19,436 nt of DNA, taken from positions 1 to 19,436 of the forward strand of contig JAMQCK010000596.1 of assembly GCA_024196135.1 (NCBI GenBank). The letters run 5' to 3'. Positions 11,336-19,436 of the stretch are shown one piece after another; the first letter of the stretch is position 1, and every line of letters begins with the position of its first letter. Origin of the DNA: Pleurotus ostreatus/Saccharomyces cerevisiae fusant (taxonomy: Eukaryota; Opisthokonta). The translations under genes and the position numbers were made by a program. The notes under the pieces are model-generated. The model did not search any database, was not told the origin of the DNA, and worked only from the letters and a program-made list of their open reading frames with translations.

Positions 11336-12311
11336 ATGGACTACACTACCTGGCTTGCGAGTGCCCGCCAAAGTCGCAGCTACGAGCCCGCCGCCCTCGA
11401 CGCCCTCTCATCCTACCTAAGCTACGAGATCTCTCCTCATGACGCTGCCGAGCGCATCGTAGCTGCTGAGACACGCTTGCCACCTCTTCATGGTGGACTT
11501 ATCTGGGGTGGACTGCTCTTCCTTGGGGCGAACGACCCCGAGATTCACGAGCAACTTGTCGACCTGATCAAGGCTATTATAAGCCTTCCAAATCAGCACC
11601 AATACTCACTAGGTACTGCATGGCGGGATACGCACGACTGTAAGTCCAACCTTAATCCCTTTGTCTCTGTATCAGGCCTCATCTATCTGTCCTTGCCGCC
11701 CCGACTCACCGTCTCTACTATTGCATGCTCCTTATTCGTATTATCGGTAAACTAAACACCTCCCAGCCATCTGGTCCGAGACTATCGACTTCAAAAACGT
11801 CAAAAACATCGACTCAAATCATCCCGATACCCTCATCAAGCGCTGGCCCGCATACCACGCCCTCACCGCCCGCCTCATGTCCGCCTCCCTCCTCGACGCC
11901 CACTACATCGCCCTCACACAAATCGTCGGCGCCATCGAGACCCACCTTGCCTCCCCGCCCACGCCCTACCAGACAATGAACCTCGCCGCTGCAGCGCAAT
12001 ACTTCCTCCTCTGCCCAATGGATATCTACCTCAACCCGCTTCGCCCAGGGCTTCCGGACGATCCAGGCTACGGCTGGAAATGGGGCGAGAATACGGAGCT
12101 GTGGAAGGGGAAGACGGGATGGAGTGCAGAGCGATGGGCGTTCTGGAAGAAGCGATGGGCGCAGATGAGGGCGATGGAGGCATGGTGTGAAGTGGGACCG
12201 TTGGGGGACGAGGTGCGAGAGCTGGCGCGGCGGGCGGAAGTGGGCATGGACAAGGTCGAGAGGGCTATAGCCAAGAAAGGGGAGACCAAAGTGCGGAGGG
12301 AGGGCATCTAA
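11336..12311 (+). CDS. DUF3632-like conserved fungal protein
   Basis: Two exons, 11336-11639 and 11767-12311, join through a 127-nt intron (GTAAGT..CAG, with CTAAAC before a pyrimidine-rich end) in phase 1, giving 282 residues. The ATG lies in ACCATGG. The protein is helical and soluble, with no signal peptide or membrane segment: LIWGGLLFLGANDPEIHEQL and LVDLIKAIISLP in the first half, and Trp-rich YGWKWGENTELW and WAFWKKRWAQM near the end. The spacing of the Leu/Trp helix and the 'pe.h.qLv.Li..i..LP' pattern resemble the fungal DUF3632 family, which has no known function. The family call is from memory of its pattern and is less sure than the gene itself. Confidence 0.72.
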
Positions 12312-12359
12312 TCCGAGGGAAGGGGAAGGATATGAAGCGAGAGAATGAATATAGATAAC

Positions 12360-12365
12360 AATAAA
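12360..12365 (+). promoter_or_regulatory. Candidate polyadenylation signal AATAAA
   Basis: A canonical AATAAA begins 49 nt after the DUF3632-like stop codon, inside an AT-rich stretch. It is only about 35 bp from the end of the pseudogene on the other strand. Confidence 0.45.
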
Positions 12366-12400
12366 TCAATCTATACATATGAACACCCCAATGCCGCGAA

Positions 12401-13362
12401 TTACAACACTTCCATGCCTCCCCACTCGATGACCCGGAACAAACTAGCGTCCTGCGTCCTTTCCAGCTGCGCGCCGACGACGTCCCGCCACCTGGACGCC
12501 GGCTCGTCTGCCCGCGCCAGAGCCTTCGCCCACCTGCCTAGGTTCTCCCTCCCCACGTCCCTGAACAACATAAAGACCCGCGTCACCACATCTGGCGCTG
12601 GGGTCACCTCGAGCGGTGCGGCACGCTCGAAGGCCGCCTGCTCGACGAAGCGGAGAGCGACAAACTCGCGCTTCAGTATAGAGGGGAAGCCAGTAGCTAG
12701 AAGTCCGAATAAGAGAGTACATTCAAGTGAAAAAAAGAAGGAACCGGTTCAGTCTTGAAGGGGCGATGGACCACTTCGCCGAATAGCTAGCACACCGCCT
12801 CGAAGAGCGTTTGCACTGACATCCGCCGATGGGTTTTGACCGAGAGAGTACCGATCTCGTATCGTACGTGAGGGCCAGACGACCGCGGCTGGTAGACAAA
12901 GGTCAGGTTGATTGCGTCAGATGCCACGGAAGAGGAAAGCATGGTGAGAGTTGGCAGAGATTCTGCTTTGGGGCAACCGATATGGGTCGAAGTTCGAACT
13001 CTCCCCGCTATCGGAGTCGCAGTCGCTATCGGGTGGGTCTGCAGCAACGGCGCACAATTTCTTCAGATTCGGCTTGACGATGATTCAAGCATCTGGGAGA
13101 CCTCCGTATAAGATCCATCACAAAAGGGCGAGGTCCCTTGTTTGAAGCGCGTAGTCGGACGCGCCGCCCAAAATGAGGAGCAGCGGCACGGAGAGCACCC
13201 TGTATCGATGTTAAGCGCCTCAATAGCTCAGTGTCACTCCATCACACTAGAACTCGCCGTGTAGGTCTGGGGAAGGGGTACGAGGAAAGATTTCATCCCG
13301 TTTGTGAGGATGATGAGATTGGCGACGCGTCGCCCTGTCTTCTGGATTTCTTCCTTGGGCAT
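12401..13362 (-). pseudogene. Decayed paralogue of the SUMO-like-domain gene at 17968
   Basis: Every landmark of the plus-strand gene at 17968 reappears here on minus in the same order. Exon 1 (ATG 13362, MPKEEIQKTGRRVANLIILT) matches MPKEESKKASGKRVANLLIL. Exon 2 has LRAAAPHFG then YALQTRDLA after a 2-nt shift, then VKPNLKKL. The Ubl start INLTFVYQ..KTHRRMSVQTLFEAV ends at TAG 12787-12789. The last exon (from 12696 after TTCTAG) has VALRFVEQAAFERAAPL, DVVTRVFMLF and FRVIEWGGMEVL with its stop at 12401. Lesions seen: GC in place of the GT donor after exon 1, frameshifts near 13145-13170, a Trp-to-TGA change at 13085-13087, loss of the middle of the gene between 12787 and 12700, and one extra base in the G4 run 12683-12686. 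Introns were retained, so it is a DNA-level copy, not a retrocopy. Confidence 0.85.
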
Positions 13363-13394
13363 TGATCTCGTGGCTTGAGAATAGAGCAAAATTA

Positions 13395-13679
13395 CAGCTG
13401 TTTGCATAAATGATGGCCGATCCGCGCGGTCGAAAAAACATTGAACTTAAATCGAAAATGAGCCTTTCTTCCAAAGTTCTACCAGATACAGTCAATCATT
13501 CCCAACCATGCCGAATTGCTCTACTGTACACAGAGGCCGCGCGTAAATTAGGGAAATCCGAGCCTGGACACGGCGCGCTCATTCGGCTGGCGACTTCCGG
13601 AGCATCGGGCCGTATTTTTCTTTTAAGTTCAATGTTTTTGGCTGACGTGCGGATCAGCCATCATTTATGCAAACAGCTG
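13395..13679. mobile_element. MITE-like non-autonomous DNA transposon, TA-flanked
   Basis: The left arm 13395-13451 and the reverse complement of the right arm 13622-13679 match over almost their full length. The outer 23 bases are identical (CAGCTGTTTGCATAAATGAT and on), as is the inner AAAAACATTGAACTTAAA. Both ends abut TA (13393-13394 and 13680-13681), the target duplication expected of Tc1/mariner-type elements. At 285 bp with no long reading frame it cannot encode a transposase. It sits 32 bp upstream of the pseudogene ATG. The superfamily is inferred only from the TA and terminal CAG. Confidence 0.82.
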
Positions 13680-13681
13680 TA

Positions 13682-14141
13682 AGCACAAGTAAGTCGACAC
13701 GTAGAGCGCAACAAAGCGCACCCCGACAGGCCCGGTGAACGTCGGTGTTGTAGTCCACGAATGCACCGATCGAGGTTCCCCTATTTCGACGCGACCGCGG
13801 AGTCCACGGACTGCTCACGCTACGTCACATCACGTGGACGCGCCACCGCTCGGGGACGGGACGCGCTGCAGCCGCGGCTTGACTCCCACTTCCACTTCAG
13901 ACGCTGCCTGCATCATCTGCGCCCTGTAGCAGCAGTGAAGCGGCAGCGACATTGTTTCAAAATCTGACGGCCCGACACGACCCTAATTATTGACTCGCTC
14001 GGCATTCGTGCTACCTCCGAAATTACCACTATTGTCCGGCTGTGCACTCCGTCAATTCATTGTCAGCCTCACCTGAACACCTTCGTCCCGGGTTTCCTCA
14101 GTACTCTCACCACGCTCCTTCTCTCCCCCAAGCTGCTCACC
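13682..14141. promoter_or_regulatory. Upstream region of the plus-strand thioesterase
   Basis: These 460 bp lie between the MITE and the thioesterase ATG. They contain TACGTCAC (13821-13828, a CRE/ATF-like word) immediately followed by CACGTG (13831-13836), and a pyrimidine-rich leader ending CTCACCATGG at the start. No gene is seen in it. Confidence 0.45.
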
Positions 14142-15128
14142 ATGGCTACGCCCGCTGCCCTGCGCAAGACCTCCGTCACCTTCCCCACTGACAAGCGCAC
14201 CTTCCTGACCACGCCTCTCCCTGACGCCTCGCTCTCGACTTCTATCGAGGGCAACGCGCCACGTTTTATCAAGGAGGCGGTTCTGAAGTGGCTCGCCCTG
14301 TTTGGCGGGTGGATAAGCGCGCCCGATGGTAGCGAGGCGACTTTCTTCGGCAGCACCATACGCGACGATCTCCGGGTCACGGAGGTCTCCATCGTGCAGA
14401 GCCCGTCTGAGCAGCCGAAGGCGCGTGTCGTGTGCGAGGTGCGGGTTTGGGAAGGTGAGTCCGACCGGAGCAAGGTGTGTTAGCCGCGACAGCTTCCTTA
14501 CGTACGATGCAGACATGGTCAACATTGTCGACTCAATGCACGGAGGTTGTACGGCCTTCCTGATCGACGAGTGAGTCCTCTATCATCTGCATGCTCTCTG
14601 CGTGGTGAGCGTGCTGGTGATATCTGGCTCTCTGACTGTCCTCTGCGCCAGGATCTCGGCGCTTGCGGTAGTGATTCTGGCCATGCACAACGGCCAGGAG
14701 GCTCCATCTGCTGGTGTATCGCAAACAATCGATACCGTATTCCATGCACCAGCACCTCTGTAAGTATCATCGAAGACTTCCAGCACATCCTCCATTCCCG
14801 CCCGCATCTCGTTGACCCCGCATTACTCTCTACCGCATGCGACTCACCGACCCTGCACGGATTGCTCATTCCCTCTGACAGCGGCACCGCCCTCCGCATC
14901 GTCGGCACCTGTAGCTCCTTAGCTGCGGACACGTCCATCGTCTGTAACGCGGAGGTACGCGTATTCACCTACCTCATGTCCACGCTTGACTTCTCACCTC
15001 ATCCTACACAGATATGGGACATTGACAACCGACGACTGGTCGCCTCTGGAACGCACATCAAGATGCAGGCCTCGCGTCCTCATCTACGTTCCCCCTCGCA
15101 CCCCCTCAAGCTCAAGAGTCGCCTATAA
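14142..15128 (+). CDS. Hotdog-fold thioesterase, ACOT13/PaaI-like (paralogue A)
   Basis: Five exons, 14142-14454, 14513-14570, 14652-14759, 14882-14954 and 15012-15128, give 222 residues with intron phases 1, 2, 2, 0. The core DMVNIVDSMHGGCTAFLIDE has the HGG turn plus an Asn six residues before His and an Asp nine after it, the spacing of the catalytic Asn and Asp in ACOT13-type acyl-CoA thioesterases. It continues with GVSQTIDTVFHAPAPLGT, LRIVGTCSSLAADTSIVCNA and EIWDIDNRRLVASGTHIKM, the closing strands of the fold. The family hydrolyses acyl-CoA or similar thioesters. The 100 or so residues before the core are an N-terminal extension relative to human ACOT13. No clear targeting peptide is visible. 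It faces a paralogue 259 bp away, tail to tail. Substrate unknown. Confidence 0.9.
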
Positions 15129-15387
15129 CAAGTTCAGCCGGAGACCGCATCACGATTATTAGTACGCCAAGCACGGAGCCGTCACGACTCACGATAACAG
15201 TGACATATTTAACGACCACTACAATGACTGTACCATCTATAATACTGCCTGCATATCGCATCGGACCCGTACTGACCACCACCACCACCACCATACTTAT
15301 CGTACATTGTTCCCTAAAAACTTATCCGTCTTGTCGCCTGTGGCGAACCCTACGATCGGGAGTGATGTTTGACGGCGGGTCCGGGGG
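15129..15387. other. Gap between convergent thioesterases, with (ACC)6
   Basis: This short 3'-to-3' spacer is the apparent centre of the mirror arrangement. It has a perfect (ACC)6 tract at 15275-15292 and no gene. I did not notice a long palindrome at the centre, so any original duplication junction has eroded. Confidence 0.5.
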
Positions 15388-16288
15388 CTATAGCTTCATT
15401 CCTCGCGAGGACGAAGGTTTGACGGTGCTATGGACGGCGGAGATGAAGAGCTTCTTGCATTCGCGATCCCATATCTGCGCCTCGTCGTCAGCTAGGCTAA
15501 CAAGCTTCACAGAACCTCAAGATTCACCTCGCACCGCGCGGTCCGTATACGCCCTTGGACGGAGATGGAAGTCGAGACAATGCGCAGCGTGGTCCCCCTG
15601 GAAGGACGAGTCCAGCTAGTGAGCACGCAATACCCTCGATGGAGCCAAGCACACGTACAGAGGCGCCGGCTCATGCCACGTCAGGTTCATGCTCTGCGAT
15701 ACGCCCGTCCCGTCGACGCCGACCTTTAATCCTAGCCCAATAAGTGACGCCACGGAGCACCTGCGCGCCAATCAGCTCCCTATTTCCCCTCACTCCTAGC
15801 TGTGATTCACTCACGGGTCGACGATGTATGCTGCGCATGCCCCGTGCAGCGTCTCATAGACGTTGCACATGTCTGTCGAGTGCAGGTCAGTACGTCGAAC
15901 GAAGAGTAGCGAGCGCGAGTCACGCCCATCTTGAGCACGCACGACGCTACCCACCTCTCGTCACCTCGATCTCCAGCACCACCTCACACCGAGGAGGGCT
16001 CTCGCTGAGGCTCATCTCCCGGATCTTCAACCGCCTCCCGACGTCCGCGCCATACGACCGCCCGGGCGTGCTCACAAAGAACGCAAGCGCATTGGCGCAG
16101 ATCCGCTTGTCCGCCTTGGGGACGTTGCCCGCGATACCCCCGAGGCTCGCCTCCACCTCCGGCGACGTGCGCAGCGTGCGGATGAAGGTGTTGGGATCGC
16201 CATCCGCGGAAGAAGGCGCCTTCGACGCGGGGGTGGTGGCAAAGAAGGTCGGTGAGGCTCCGCGACGGTGAGTGTTCGTGGTCGACAT
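15388..16288 (-). CDS. Hotdog-fold thioesterase, ACOT13/PaaI-like (paralogue B)
   Basis: Exons 16288-15955, 15872-15815, 15760-15659, 15597-15528 and 15474-15388 give 216 residues, with the same intron phases (1, 2, 2, 0) and the same 58-nt exon 2 as paralogue A. The core reads DMCNVYETLHGACAAYIVDP, keeping the candidate catalytic Asn and Asp but with HGA for HGG. GTGVSQSMNLTWHEPAPLGT, LRIVSTSISVQGRI and EIWDRECKKLFISAVHSTVK follow, matching A segment by segment. The N-terminal 110 residues are poorly conserved with A. An in-frame upstream ATG at 16348 is possible; I chose 16288 because it begins the more likely N-terminus, but this is not firm. No stop or frameshift was seen, so it appears functional. 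Substrate unknown. Confidence 0.87.
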
Positions 16289-17108
16289 CGTCCGTGTGGA
16301 TGATAGAGCAGAGACTGTGGGCGGACGGTGGACGAGGTAAGAGGTCAAGATGAAGAGCAGTGGAGCTCAGTCAGGCTTGCGACGGAGCCCAGCGTCTACT
16401 TATGCCAGGTGAGATGAAGCATGAGGTCCTTCCGCGGAGCGCGCATGGCCGCTGTAACGGCTTCGACCTGAATACTCGGTCTCCTGGTGATTTGCACGAA
16501 GCTTGAGCTTACCTGTCAGGCGAAGCTAGTCAACGACGGGGTCATGACCTTGCGTTGCTGCGCACGGTGAGGTAGAGAAAGCCAAGTAAGGCTCGCGTTC
16601 TTGACGAATAGCCGTGCAGTATACTGTGCAGATTGCGAGGTCGCCGACCATCAAAGTAGCAGGATCGGAGGGAGTCTTTGAATCAAAGGAAAGGTAGCTG
16701 CTCGAGCAAGAACTCCCAAGTCACAGACGGAGCCCTCCGAGGAGCATGAACAGTCTAAGACGGCAGTTTGAGGATAGGCGCGCTACCGAACAGAAACCAA
16801 GCCCATGTCCCGAGAGACGACAAGAACCGTTTTCGAGACATCCACAAGGATAACCGGTATGGCGCAGAGTGCTCAAGTCAATGTCGTACTGTCCAACAGT
16901 GCCGTTACATGAGAACAACGAACATGGGTGCGTGAGGCGACGCGCCCACGTGCGAGACACACACCATACGTGAGAACTCAGCCCCTGACATTTTGCTTTC
17001 CTCTTTGACTTCGACTACACTTTCTTCCTCGATCCTGGACTCCTTCATAAGCCTATCCAACATCTGACGACATCTTTGTCTTGATCTCAACTTCAATCCA
17101 CCGCCGTC
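16289..17108. promoter_or_regulatory. Divergent intergenic region
   Basis: These 820 bp separate the start of thioesterase B (-) and the start of the small basic/acidic gene (+), so both promoters should lie here. CACGTG occurs at 16947-16952. Pyrimidine-rich sequence precedes the plus ATG (about 16998-17095). Open frames in it, such as 16721-16960 minus, carry no recognisable motif. Confidence 0.45.
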
Positions 17109-17640
17109 ATGGGACCCACACGCCAATGCCATCTGCCCAACGCAAAAGTCAACATCGGTCGCCTCTCCAAGCGGTCACTCGAGTCCTGGGCCACACAGTT
17201 GGGTGTGCTGCATGTTGCGGATGGAGTACCGGAGAACCAGCGTGCTATGGCCCTCCAACGCGAGCTCGCCCGTCTGGCCCGTAATGGGACCGACATGCGG
17301 AATGGCCAGCTGCGCCGCCTTCCGATGTCAGAGTCCGAATGGCCGAACATGCCTTATCGTCTGCTTCATGGGCTGCCAATGAAGGGTGCTATTGCGAGGT
17401 GAGCGTGCGTAGGCCCTCCTTGCCTGCACTTACTATGCTTCATCCGCGGATCTGTCTGCTATCATCGTCTGCAGGGATGACCCGCGTCGCAATACCGAGC
17501 TCACGAACGAGCAGATCAAAGAGTTCATTATGACCAAGCTAGGTGGGAAAAAGAAGCGACGTGCGCTGAAGTGGATCGAAAAACGCATTGAGAAGGGTAT
17601 CAGCGGTGCGGACGCGGAGGACGATGATGACGAAGAATAG
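17109..17640 (+). CDS. Small protein of unknown function with basic patch and acidic tail
   Basis: Two exons, 17109-17398 and 17475-17640, joined by a 76-nt intron (GTGAGC..GCAG, phase 2), encode 151 residues ending at TAG. The ATG context is GTCATGG. I do not recognise a family. The N-terminal half is helical with Arg/Leu (SKRSLESWATQLGVL, ALQRELARLARNG). The second half has LTNEQIKEFIMTKLGGKKKR followed by RALKWIEKRIEKG, a plausible nuclear-localisation patch, and the tail ends AEDDDDEE. A nuclear or nucleic-acid-associated protein is possible, but this is only inferred from charge. It lies between a thioesterase and the SUMO-like-domain gene, and no trace of it is seen at the mirror position on the left. 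Confidence 0.75.
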
Positions 17641-17967
17641 AGCGATGGGCATGCCTTAGTAATGGAATGGAATCTTCATGACTTCATGCCATAAAGAGAA
17701 AACCTCATTCTACTGACACACAAATATAGAGTGCAGCCCCGCCAGTCACCTATCATCCGACATGCATCTATTCATTGAAATTTAATGCTCGCAAGTTGAA
17801 CTTCATTTCACGCACGTGCTTCTCACGTGGGCCGCGTTTGCCGCGGACGCGTCCGCGATCACCGTTGTCCTGATCGTCTTGTTAGGACCCTGCCCTCCGC
17901 CATACCTATCTCCAGCTCTTTGTCTGGGTAAAAGCCCGCAGTTCTCACTCCCCCTTTATCTCTCGAT
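17641..17967. promoter_or_regulatory. Upstream region of the SUMO-like-domain gene with paired E-boxes
   Basis: The 327-bp gap contains two CACGTG palindromes 11 bp apart (17813-17818 and 17824-17829), about 140-155 bp before the ATG at 17968. Two in this spacing suggest a bHLH-type binding site. The first 100 bp, with ATAAAG near 17691, is probably the 3' flank of the preceding gene. Confidence 0.5.
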
Positions 17968-19436
17968 ATGCCGAAGGAGGAGTCCAAGAAGGCCTCGGGC
18001 AAGCGCGTCGCCAACCTGCTCATCCTTACCAACGGCAGGAAGTCGATCATTGTTGCTTCGCCCCAGTCGTATGAGGTGCGTGGCTGTGATATACCAAACA
18101 CTCTAGTCTACTAATCTCTACGGCGCTCTCTAAGGATGCAGTACGCGCAGCCGCCCGTCATTTCGGCGGCCAATCCACAGCGTACACACTTCAAACGCGC
18201 GACCTCGACATCTGCGGAGGAGATTACATGGACATTTCCTCCGATGCTTGGGACCTTGTCAAGCCGGAGCTGAAGACATTGCGTGTCGTCCCGGTCGATC
18301 GCATAGCTAGCGCGAGCTCGTCCACCACTCCCAACGCTACTGTTGTTCCCATGAACGCCTTACCACGGCTTGCCTCGGCTGTCGCTCCACCACCAATGCT
18401 GCATGCTACCGCCTCCTCAGCGACTAGTGATGAGCACGTCGTTCTTCACTTCGCTCACAAGCGTGCAAAAAACACAATCAGGATCAATCGTACGGCCCCC
18501 TTGGAAAGGGCGTTCGCCGCTGTTTCGAAGATATGGGGCGTGCAATACTGCTCTGAAAGCCTCTACTGCTGGCCCGACGATGCCCAACCAGAGGTCTACT
18601 TTGTTCGGAATGGGAACCGGCTCAAATCAACCGACACCGTGGCCAGCGTTGGCATGGAAGATGGCGACATCGTCGATGCGCTGAATAGACAGAAAGGTGG
18701 CAAACCGGTTGTGTATCTCTACTCCCCGCGGAAGGTCGAGGCGACTGTGCGCCTCTCGCTCGTGCCGGAATGGAACTTCTCGGTCGTCTATCCCGTCGTT
18801 CCAGTCAAGTCGACAGCAGCAGGGCAGGGCCTCGAGTGGCGGGTGCAGACGCAACAAGACGGCACGTTGCGTGAGCTGACAACCGGCCTTGAAGTCGCGT
18901 ATCTATATTGGGAGGCGAAGTGAGTGCATATGCGTGCAGCGCGTTTCAGGAGCTCACTCTGCCACAGGACCGATGGCGTAGGAACGATTAGCCCTCCATC
19001 TTCGCCAACATTGGCGACGCCCGCGGCGACAACGGAAGAGGTCTTCAGGCCCAACCTAAGTGGTCTGTCAGATGAAGACTCCGTTGTACTGCCCGTCAGT
19101 ACCGTGACGCCGTACCTCGATACCGCTCTGGCAGCTCTGGGACTGCACACGGAGGCCCGGACATCCTTCATCACGTACGTCGCGCCTTCAGAGTCATCGC
19201 CATATACTGACTGTATCGATCAGATATTGGCTTCCTTCCATGCTTAAGCATGAGCACGTCGCTCTCCGCTTCGTAGAGCAGGCCGCGTACGAACGTGCTG
19301 CGCCTCTTGATGTTACTCCTGCGCCCGATGTTGTCACGCGGGTCTTCATGCTCTTTAAGGGCGTGGCAGCCGCAGAGCTGACCGCCTGGCCTGCAGCGCA
19401 GCTACGTGCGAAGGAACCTGCGCTTAGGTGGCAGGA
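17968..19436 (+). CDS. Protein with internal SUMO/Rad60-SLD-like domain, 3'-partial
   Basis: Exons 17968-18075, 18135-18919, 18968-19174 and 19224 to the window end; introns are 48-59 nt (GTGCGT, GTGAGT, GTACGT donors). The visible part is 437 residues. Residues 12-92 (VANLLILTNG..ASPQSYEDAV..LVKPELKTLRVVP) look like a beta-grasp unit. Residues about 138-225 resemble SUMO: VVLHFAHKRA, FVRNGNRLKSTDTVASVGME, DGDIVDALNRQKGG. A Ser/Thr/Pro stretch follows (near 297-315), then a conserved C-terminal part, YWLPSMLKHEHVALRF and PDVVTRVFMLF. The end is outside the window; the decayed copy at 12401 suggests it finishes with an FRV.EWGGMEV-like tail. Function unknown: the Gly-Gly is internal, so the domain is more likely a binding module than a conjugated modifier. 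Confidence 0.85.

Noticed and set aside
12401..12607. Treating the 68-codon minus ORF as a separate small gene
   Set aside because: It is the 3' end of the relic's last exon, homologous to the exon at 19224, and lacks its own promoter or meaningful start.
12345..12758. 137-codon plus-strand ORF
   Set aside because: It is antisense to the last exon of the Ubl pseudogene, where the minus frame has clear homology.
13210..13240. AATAGCTCAGTGT, resembling a tRNA A-box
   Set aside because: It lies in the first intron of the pseudogene and no cloverleaf or B-box follows.
1..19436. Biosynthetic cluster, CRISPR array or defence island
   Set aside because: No PKS, NRPS, terpene synthase, array-like repeats or nuclease modules were seen; the genes are dispersed and eukaryotic in structure.

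Overview
The window looks like nuclear DNA of a filamentous basidiomycete, probably an agaricomycete (polypore or mushroom type). Genes are split by many short GT-AG introns, mostly 48-82 nt, coding DNA is GC-rich, and several protein types are typical of that group: a DUF6535 membrane protein, a DUF3632-like protein and a YMC020W-like alpha/beta hydrolase. No operon, phage, CRISPR or rRNA structure was seen. All gene models are hand-spliced from reading frame, splice consensus and phase.

Layout. 1-1377 (+): 3' part of a choline-phosphate cytidylyltransferase gene, open at the window edge. 1378-2592: no gene found. 2593-5585 (+): six-exon DUF6535 membrane protein with an uncertain 5' end. 5908-10718 (-): long YMC020W-like lipase/hydrolase with a disordered N-terminal half and a C-terminal hydrolase fold; its nine exons chain cleanly except for one unexplained frame change near 8850-8950. 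11336-12311 (+): DUF3632-like protein. 12401-13362 (-): decayed copy of the gene at 17968. 13395-13679: MITE-like element with 57-58 bp inverted repeats flanked by TA. 14142-15128 (+) and 15388-16288 (-): two convergent hotdog-fold thioesterase paralogues with the same exon structure. 17109-17640 (+): unrecognised small protein with a basic patch and acidic tail. 17968-19436 (+): protein with an N-terminal beta-grasp-like segment and an internal SUMO-like domain, running off the window.

The most notable structure is in the right third. The order is Ubl pseudogene (-), thioesterase (+), thioesterase (-), [small gene (+)], Ubl gene (+). This is a mirror image about roughly 15130-15390, as expected from an old inverted duplication of a divergent Ubl/thioesterase pair. 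Since then one Ubl copy has decayed, a MITE sits just upstream of its start, and a small gene is present in only one arm.

Functionally the genes look like housekeeping or lineage-specific genes: phospholipid synthesis (cytidylyltransferase), possible lipid or acyl-CoA hydrolysis (YMC020W-like protein, two thioesterases), and proteins of unknown role. I see no reason to claim a biosynthetic cluster or a defence system.
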